NCBI GenBank assembly: GCA_023301785.1
Contig: JALZUF010000043.1
Span: 1 to 6,867, forward strand
DNA: 6,867 bases
Source: Alphaproteobacteria bacterium
GTDB lineage: Bacteria; Pseudomonadota; Alphaproteobacteria; Micavibrionales; Micavibrionaceae
Direction of reading: 5' to 3'
In this document: positions 1 through 4,711 of the stretch, piece by piece
Numbering within the stretch: the first letter of the stretch is position 1
How the letters are laid out: the number at the start of each line of letters is the position of its first letter
The notes under the pieces: generated by a model
What the model was told of the DNA's origin: nothing
The model's database searches: none
The model's input: only the letters and a program-made list of their open reading frames with translations
Translations under genes and position numbers: made by a program

Positions 1-21
1 AGAATTAGTAAAGTTTAAATA

Positions 22-27
22 AGAGGA
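22..27 (+). promoter_or_regulatory. Ribosome binding site of atpD
   Basis: AGAGGA lies 9 nt upstream of the atpD ATG and is a good Shine-Dalgarno match. It is the strongest such site among the plus-strand genes of the window, which suits a highly expressed ATP synthase subunit. The 36 bases before the ATG contain stops in all three frames, so any upstream gene ends at or before this leader. Too little is visible to say which gene that is. Confidence 0.8.
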
Positions 28-36
28 AGAAGTAAA

Positions 37-1458
37 ATGGCAAATGGTATCGTAACACAGATTTTGGGCGCGGTTGTTGACGTTCAATTTAATGATGGAA
101 ATGTTCCTGCAATTTTAAACGCATTGGAAACTGAGAATGACGGAAAGACATTGGTCTTAGAAGTTGCTCAGCACTTAGGTGAAAACACAGTGCGTGCCAT
201 TGCGATGGATGCAACAGAAGGCATGGTTCGTGGTCAAGAAGTGAAAGATACGGGCGATGCGATTAACGTTCCTGTTGGTCCTGGTGTTTTGGGTCGTATC
301 ATGGATGTTATTGGTCAACCAATCGACGAACTTGGTCCTGTTAAACATGAAAAAACATACGGTATTCACCGTGAAGCGCCTGCTTTTGCTGATCAAGCAA
401 CAGATACAGAGCAGCTGGTGACTGGTATTAAAGTTGTCGATCTTCTTTGCCCATACTCAAAAGGTGGTAAAATTGGTCTCTTCGGTGGTGCTGGTGTTGG
501 TAAAACAGTGACAATCATGGAATTGATTAACAACATCGCAAAAGGCCACGGTGGTGTGTCTGTGTTTGCTGGTGTTGGTGAGCGTACACGTGAAGGAAAT
601 GACCTTTACCACGAAATGATGGAATCTGGTGTTATTAAAGAAGGTGGTGCTGAAGGTTCAAAAGCAGCACTTGTTTACGGTCAGATGAATGAGCCGCCAG
701 GAGCGCGTGCACGTGTTGCCTTGTCTGGTTTGTCTATGGCTGAATATTTCCGTGATGAAGAAGGACAAGACGTTCTTTTCTTCATGGATAACGTTTTCCG
801 TTTCACGCAAGCGGGTGCTGAGGTTTCTGCGCTTCTTGGTCGTATCCCGTCTGCTGTTGGTTACCAACCAACGTTGTCAACAGACATGGGTGCATTACAA
901 GAACGTATTACATCAACAAACAAAGGATCAATTACTTCGGTTCAGGCTGTTTATGTTCCTGCCGATGACTTGACTGACCCTGCGCCAGCGACGGCGTTCT
1001 CTCACTTGGATGCGACAACTGTTTTGTCTCGTGCAATTTCAGAAATGGGTATTTACCCTGCGGTTGATCCACTTGACTCAACATCACGTATTTTGGATCC
1101 ACGTGTTGTGGGTGACGAGCATTATAAATGTGCCGCCGATGTTCAAAAAACATTGCAAACATATAAGGCACTTCAAGATATTATTGCGATTTTGGGTATG
1201 GATGAATTATCTGAAGAAGATAGATTGGTCGTTGCGCGTGCGCGTAAAATTCAACGTTTCCTATCTCAACCATTCCACGTTGCTGAAGTCTTTACAGGTT
1301 CACCAGGTGTATTTGTTGACTTGGCTGACACGATTAAAGGTTTCCGTGCGATTGTTGATGGTGAATATGATCACCTTCCTGAAAATGCATTCTACATGGT
1401 TGGTACAATCGAAGAAGTTGAAGCAAAAGCAGCCAAAATGGCAGCGGAAGCAGCTTAA
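37..1458 (+). CDS. atpD: F1Fo ATP synthase subunit beta
   Basis: Catalytic beta subunit of the F1 head, making ATP from ADP and phosphate as the gamma shaft turns; it sits on the cytoplasmic face of the inner membrane. At 473 residues it has the normal family length. All key motifs are intact: P-loop GGAGVGKT (150-157, K156), the catalytic GER motif with E182 and R183, the Walker B aspartate D251 in DNVFRFTQAG, Y340 in YPAVDPLDSTSR at the adenine pocket, and the DELSEED loop (389-395). C138 in LLCPY stands where Ala is usual, a minor oddity. The start is supported by the Shine-Dalgarno at 22-27 and the normal N-terminus MANGIVTQILGAVVDVQF. It is followed after 6 nt by an amphi-Trp gene and then by atpC, so it belongs to the ATP synthase operon whose other genes lie left of the window. 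Confidence 0.99.
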   Translation: MANGIVTQILGAVVDVQFNDGNVPAILNALETENDGKTLVLEVAQHLGENTVRAIAMDATEGMVRGQEVKDTGDAINVPVGPGVLGRIMDVIGQPIDELGPVKHEKTYGIHREAPAFADQATDTEQLVTGIKVVDLLCPYSKGGKIGLFGGAGVGKTVTIMELINNIAKGHGGVSVFAGVGERTREGNDLYHEMMESGVIKEGGAEGSKAALVYGQMNEPPGARARVALSGLSMAEYFRDEEGQDVLFFMDNVFRFTQAGAEVSALLGRIPSAVGYQPTLSTDMGALQERITSTNKGSITSVQAVYVPADDLTDPAPATAFSHLDATTVLSRAISEMGIYPAVDPLDSTSRILDPRVVGDEHYKCAADVQKTLQTYKALQDIIAILGMDELSEEDRLVVARARKIQRFLSQPFHVAEVFTGSPGVFVDLADTIKGFRAIVDGEYDHLPENAFYMVGTIEEVEAKAAKMAAEAA

Positions 1459-1464
1459 TCAGAT

Positions 1465-1689
1465 ATGTCTAAGCCAGAACGCGATATTGAAAAAGAATAC
1501 ACAACGTCAGAGTTCGTTGCAAAGCTTCGCCGCTTAGCAGATGACCTCGAAGCGGGTGAGAACTTTGAAATTCAAGTCGCGGGTGAACGTATTTATGTCC
1601 CAAATCGTGCCGTGTTTAATATTGAACACGAACGCGAAGACGGCGAAGAAGAGTTGGAATTCCAACTTAAATGGACAGTTGAGAAGTAA
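1465..1689 (+). CDS. Amphi-Trp domain-containing small protein inside the ATP synthase operon
   Basis: A 74-residue, strongly acidic protein that I recognise as the amphi-Trp domain family, whose function is not established. Visible hallmarks are an N-terminal amphipathic helix with LRRLADDLEAGE (21-32), then alternating strand-like segments FEIQV and RIYVP, and the C-terminal signature ELEFQLKW (63-70) ending in W70. The domain fills almost the whole protein. There is no signal peptide, membrane segment or metal-binding motif, so it is probably cytosolic. The gene starts 6 nt after the atpD stop and ends 11 nt before atpC, so it is almost surely cotranscribed with the F1 genes. The nearest purine-rich site, GGAAG at 1446-1450, is 14 nt from the ATG, too far to be a good Shine-Dalgarno; translation may be coupled to atpD termination. 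A role in ATP synthase assembly or regulation is only an inference from position. Confidence 0.85.
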   Translation: MSKPERDIEKEYTTSEFVAKLRRLADDLEAGENFEIQVAGERIYVPNRAVFNIEHEREDGEEELEFQLKWTVEK

Positions 1690-1693
1690 AGAG
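1688..1693 (+). promoter_or_regulatory. Ribosome binding site of atpC
   Basis: AAAGAG overlaps the stop codon of the amphi-Trp gene and lies 7 nt before the atpC ATG. The same hexamer at the same spacing precedes the corrected pabB start at 4711, which suggests that it is a working site in this organism. Confidence 0.6.
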
Positions 1694-1700
1694 AAATAAA

Positions 1701-2132
1701 ATGGACGCAGAAAAGCTAAATAATTTTGATTTTGAACTGGTTTCACCAGAGCGCAAACTTATGTCTGAAAAGGCATGGCAAGTTACAATTCCTGGGGAAG
1801 AAGGAAACTTTGGCGTCCGGGCAGGGCACAGTTCAATCGTATCTTCAATCCGTCCGGGTGTGGTTGAAATTGTAACGGAAGCTGGTGCAGAACCAACTAA
1901 GATTTTTATTGCGGGTGGTTTCGCCGACGTAACGGCAAGCAACTGTACTGTGTTAGCTGAAGAAGCCACGATGCTTGGTGATCTAAACCAAGATGATATT
2001 GAACAAGAAGTTGCGGATTTAGAAGGCAAGCTATCTGCCACTAACGATAAGGTCGAAGTTATCCGTTACACAAAGCAACTAGCTTTAGCAAAAGCAAAGC
2101 TAACAGCAGTGACTGGCGTTCTCGCCGCTTAA
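1701..2132 (+). CDS. atpC: F1Fo ATP synthase subunit epsilon
   Basis: Epsilon subunit of the F1 central stalk, which couples rotation to the Fo ring and in many bacteria inhibits ATP hydrolysis. The 143 residues match the usual size. The N-terminal beta-sandwich is clear: FDFELVSPERKLMSEKAW, then IPGEEGNFGVRAGHSSIV (30-47), RPGVVEI, and the IAGGFADV and CTVLAEEA strands. The C-terminal part (about 95-140) is the predicted helical hairpin with DDIEQEVADLEGKL and an Ala/Lys-rich last helix. It lacks nothing expected of the family. It follows the amphi-Trp gene by 11 nt with an AAAGAG ribosome binding site. In alphaproteobacteria atpC normally closes the operon, but here another gene starts directly at its stop codon. 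Confidence 0.97.
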   Translation: MDAEKLNNFDFELVSPERKLMSEKAWQVTIPGEEGNFGVRAGHSSIVSSIRPGVVEIVTEAGAEPTKIFIAGGFADVTASNCTVLAEEATMLGDLNQDDIEQEVADLEGKLSATNDKVEVIRYTKQLALAKAKLTAVTGVLAA

Positions 2133-2663
2133 TTGGAACTTATATCTCAAATATTTTCGCCCGTACAGCTTTTGGCATGGACGGCGGCGATCATCTACAT
2201 CATTTCTTATCAAAAGCAGTCCGCTGATAAAACAATCAAGCTATGGATTCCTGCCGATATCTTGATGGTGGTTCATATGTTTTTTATGGGAGCGCCGCTT
2301 TTTATTCTCATTGCGATTGGCGGTACTATTCGTAGTATTGTCACAATACGTTTTAGCCGTAAAATATTAAAAATCTATCTCGTGCTTTATACGCTCACTA
2401 TATTTTGTGCGTTCCCATTTTTAGGGCAAGGTCTTATGGATGTTATGGGCGTTGTTGGCACATGCTTTTTCAGTTTATCTGTCTTGATGAAGCATCACTT
2501 TATCGTCCATAGGCTATTTGCATTAGGACATCAGATTTGTTGGGTTGGAGCGTTGTCTATTTTAGGCTCTTTTGGTGGCTTGGCTCTTATAATATTTATG
2601 CTTGTCTCAAACGTGATTGGCACTGGTCGCTATTTATTTAGGCGTCAAAACAGCCTTACGTAA
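2133..2663 (+). CDS. YgjV-family inner-membrane protein
   Basis: A 176-residue integral membrane protein resembling the YgjV family (Imp-YgjV), whose function is unknown. The N-terminal block fits best: a first membrane segment LLAWTAAIIYIISYQ followed by the polar KQSADKTIKLW, then VHMFFMGAPLFILIAIGGTIRS. I count about five or six hydrophobic segments (roughly 11-26, 42-62, 80-97, 103-117, 133-153 and perhaps a final one to 163), with positive loops SRKILK and a basic tail RYLFRRQ. The start is TTG, immediately after the atpC TAA, with no Shine-Dalgarno; the first in-frame ATG would be residue 45 and would lose the first segment, so TTG with coupling to atpC is preferred. Its 3' end overlaps the convergent pabC gene by 30 nt. 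The tie to ATP synthase is positional only. Confidence 0.8.
   Translation: MELISQIFSPVQLLAWTAAIIYIISYQKQSADKTIKLWIPADILMVVHMFFMGAPLFILIAIGGTIRSIVTIRFSRKILKIYLVLYTLTIFCAFPFLGQGLMDVMGVVGTCFFSLSVLMKHHFIVHRLFALGHQICWVGALSILGSFGGLALIIFMLVSNVIGTGRYLFRRQNSLT
2634..2663. other. Tail-to-tail overlap of convergent genes ygjV and pabC
   Basis: The last ten codons of the YgjV-family gene (stop at 2661-2663) lie over the last ten codons of pabC on the opposite strand (stop at 2634-2636). CTTACGTAAG (2655-2664) in this stretch is a perfect 10-base palindrome, but it has no loop and no T-tract. I see no stem followed by a T-run on either strand nearby, so how the two converging transcripts end is not apparent. 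Confidence 0.85.
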
Positions 2664-3392
2664 GCCTACAAAGCTATTCGTGATAAAGATATTATCTGCG
2701 GATTTTAAGCGTTCAACAGAAATATTTTCTTCCGTGATACTGCGTTCTTCAATCAAATTTTTACGAGTTACACCGGCAAGAACTCCATCGGATAATGGCG
2801 GCGTAATAAGTTTGCCTTTTTCTTCAATAAAAACATTACTTGTAGCGGCGCAGGCAATATTGCCCTCTGTATTCGTAATAATCGCTTCATCACCGCCGAA
2901 GGCTTCGGCCTGCCTGCGTGCGGCATAACTTCGTGAATAATCTAAACGCTTACAATTTTCAAGCTTACATCCAGCTATACGTGGGAAGTCCTGAATGATC
3001 ACACATCTGGCAGGTTTTATATCTTTAGGGTTTGCGGCTGCGGCAACATCAATGACTAATGTAGGCGTATGCGCAGGGAGCAATGGCGCTTTTACTAAGC
3101 CACCAGTGACTGTTGTGCGGACACGCGCATATTGATTCTTAATATTATTTTTTTCTAAGAGTTCATCACAAATCACCTTGAACTTTTCTACAGTACAAAA
3201 AGGGGGCAACCCAATCACTATTTTTGAGTCATGCATAATACGATCAAAATGATCTTGAATATGCATAGGCTTCTTATCTTTAACTAACATGGAATCAAAA
3301 ATTCCAATTCCCGTTGTAAAGCCGCAATCACGATGAGATATCAAGTGCGCTGTATCTTCAACGTAATCACCATTTAAATAAATAAAACTCAT
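2634..3392 (-). CDS. pabC: Class IV aminotransferase-fold enzyme, probable aminodeoxychorismate lyase
   Basis: PLP enzyme of fold type IV, 252 residues. Together with the overlapping pabB, the likely role is 4-amino-4-deoxychorismate lyase, which releases pyruvate to give p-aminobenzoate for folate. The N-terminus YLNGDYVEDTAHLISHRDCGFTTG is typical. HFDRIMHDS carries the phosphate-binding R51, K148 in CKRLDYSRSYAA is the expected Schiff-base lysine, and TPPLSDGVLAGVTR (197-210) and TNSFVGLRKA (238-247) are the C-terminal motifs. One odd point: the Glu that normally contacts the PLP pyridine nitrogen (xxExxxSNxF) is replaced by C181 in IACAATSNVF. A D-amino-acid or branched-chain aminotransferase role cannot be excluded by fold alone, but the pabB neighbour favours PabC. 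The gene starts within pabB (ATGA overlap) with a GAGGA site 6 nt upstream, and overlaps ygjV at its 3' end. Confidence 0.87.
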   Translation of the reverse strand: MSFIYLNGDYVEDTAHLISHRDCGFTTGIGIFDSMLVKDKKPMHIQDHFDRIMHDSKIVIGLPPFCTVEKFKVICDELLEKNNIKNQYARVRTTVTGGLVKAPLLPAHTPTLVIDVAAAANPKDIKPARCVIIQDFPRIAGCKLENCKRLDYSRSYAARRQAEAFGGDEAIITNTEGNIACAATSNVFIEEKGKLITPPLSDGVLAGVTRKNLIEERSITEENISVERLKSADNIFITNSFVGLRKAVLTPK

Positions 3393-4711
3393 GCTACGTC
3401 CTCGTTCTTTTTTGCAATAAAACTATCAAATATCTTAGCACCCTTTTGATTGGTCTCTTCCAACTCTTTTTGTGGAGTGGAATCACTAACAATGCCGCTA
3501 CCTAATTGAAGGTAAAGCTTATCTTCGCTGTGAATGAGTGTGCGGATTGTAATGTTGCTGTCCATGCTGCCATCAAAACCAATATACCCGATAGAACCGC
3601 AATAGGGGCCACGGTAAGTTTTTTCTAATTCTTCAATAATCTCCATCGCGCGTATTTTGGGCGCACCAGTAATAGAACCACCTGGGAAACATGCTTTTAA
3701 AAGATCTAGCGCCTTGTTACCTGCTTTAATCGTGCCTGTTACTTTTGAGACTAAATGGTGCAACCCTTCAAATGTTTCTAGCTGGCAAAGGGCTGGTACT
3801 TTTACGGAATGGAAATCGCAAACTTTTGATAAATCATTCCGAAGCAAATCAACAATCATCGTGTTCTCAGCTAAGTCTTTTTGACTGTCTAATAAAATTT
3901 GCGGATCTTTATTAGAGGGAAGCGTGCCTTTAATAGGACTGGTTAAAACTTTCTCTCCAGCCAGTGATAAAAATTGTTCAGGAGAGCAAGATAAAATTTT
4001 AAGGTCTTTAAAATTTAAGTAAGAAGAGAATGGCGCAGGATTGATTTCACGCAAATGTTCGTAATGACGAAATGTGTCAAAGTCCTTAGGAGTGTTCGCC
4101 TCAAACCGTCTTGATAAATTCGCCTGATAAATTTCACCAGCATAAATATAATCAATAACTTTTTGTACATCCGCGCAATACTCATCATCAGTTTTATCTG
4201 ACTGCCATGTTATCTGCGGTGGGGCATAAGGCGTGTTTGTCGTGTTGGGTATATCTGGTGCATTATTACCAATATACCACGCTTCATCACGACTATGATC
4301 AAATGCTAAAACATTGGTATATATCCCCACAATGGCATCAGGAAGGCCTAAATTATCGATGGTGTCAGTTGTTATATCTTCTAATTGTCGCCCTAAATCA
4401 TACCCGAAATAGCCCGCTATCCCCCCTTGGAAGGGGATTGAAGTGTTTTGAGTGCCAAAATCGTAAGAATCTAAACGTTTTTGCAAAAAATCAAAGAAAT
4501 CGGCCTGACCAATATTTTTACCATCATGCTCAATAATACCGTTTTTAGTCTTTATAATTTCAACAGGATCAAAGCAAATAAAGCTCCATTGATTAAGGGG
4601 ATGGGAAGGGCGATTGCTATCAAGAAAAATGCTGTAAGGTTTTTGTGATAAATACCGCGCACATATTATCGCGTCTGGTCCATTCCATTTTTGAATTTTA
4701 ATCTTGGTCAT
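3389..4711 (-). CDS. pabB: Aminodeoxychorismate synthase component I
   Basis: Converts chorismate and ammonia to 4-amino-4-deoxychorismate, the first committed step to p-aminobenzoate and folate. With the ATG at 4711 the protein has 440 residues. The C-terminal chorismate-binding domain is complete: GEIYQANLSRRF (192-203), CSPEQFL, PIKGTLP (259-265), IVDLLRNDL, PGGSITGAPK (343-352) and GSGIVSDSTPQKELEET (404-420). K261 in PIKGT is the lysine that marks PabB; anthranilate synthase TrpE has Ala there. The in-frame ORF reaches an ATG at 4771, which would add 20 residues. I prefer 4711 because an AAAGAG site sits 7 nt upstream, MTKIKIQKW resembles a normal N-terminus, and the overlap with the helicase gene falls from 74 to 14 nt. 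PabA, the glutaminase partner, is not encoded here. Confidence 0.95.
   Translation of the reverse strand: MTKIKIQKWNGPDAIICARYLSQKPYSIFLDSNRPSHPLNQWSFICFDPVEIIKTKNGIIEHDGKNIGQADFFDFLQKRLDSYDFGTQNTSIPFQGGIAGYFGYDLGRQLEDITTDTIDNLGLPDAIVGIYTNVLAFDHSRDEAWYIGNNAPDIPNTTNTPYAPPQITWQSDKTDDEYCADVQKVIDYIYAGEIYQANLSRRFEANTPKDFDTFRHYEHLREINPAPFSSYLNFKDLKILSCSPEQFLSLAGEKVLTSPIKGTLPSNKDPQILLDSQKDLAENTMIVDLLRNDLSKVCDFHSVKVPALCQLETFEGLHHLVSKVTGTIKAGNKALDLLKACFPGGSITGAPKIRAMEIIEELEKTYRGPYCGSIGYIGFDGSMDSNITIRTLIHSEDKLYLQLGSGIVSDSTPQKELEETNQKGAKIFDSFIAKKNEDVA
3399..3403 (-). promoter_or_regulatory. Ribosome binding site of pabC, inside pabB
   Basis: On the minus strand GAGGA lies 6 nt before the pabC ATG, within the last codons of pabB. 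Together with the ATGA stop-start overlap it supports this start and translational coupling of the two folate genes. Confidence 0.75.

Noticed and set aside
1..36. Possible C-terminus of atpG before atpD.
   Set aside because: All three frames contain stops within these bases, and the few codons do not match a gamma-subunit tail, so no partial gene can be supported.
857..867. TTGGTTACCAA inverted repeat in atpD, considered as an operator-like site.
   Set aside because: It lies deep in a conserved coding stretch (VGYQPT) whose codons explain it. There is no promoter or second copy nearby.
1010..1537. A 175-codon plus-strand open frame overlapping the 3' part of atpD and the amphi-Trp gene.
   Set aside because: It is an out-of-frame shadow of conserved atpD codons. 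The predicted protein is low in complexity and has no domain, ribosome binding site or sensible composition.
1667..2041. A 124-codon minus-strand open frame opposite atpC.
   Set aside because: It is an antisense shadow of atpC, very rich in Ser, with no recognisable domain and no supporting start signal.
2785..2798. CCAT/ATGG short stem upstream of a T-rich stretch at about 2816-2823, considered as an intrinsic terminator for the plus-strand operon.
   Set aside because: The stem is only 4 bp and is separated from the T-rich tract by about 18 nt, so it does not meet the form of an intrinsic terminator.
2895..2909. GCCGAAGGCTTCGGC, a near-perfect inverted repeat that could form a 6-bp stem with a GGC loop, considered as a terminator for the ygjV transcript.
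   Set aside because: No T-run follows on either strand, and it falls on the conserved codons for AEAFGG of pabC, so it is most likely codon coincidence.
4207..4536. Plus-strand open frame of 109 codons opposite pabB.
   Set aside because: It is antisense to conserved PabB sequence, and its translation shows no family resemblance.
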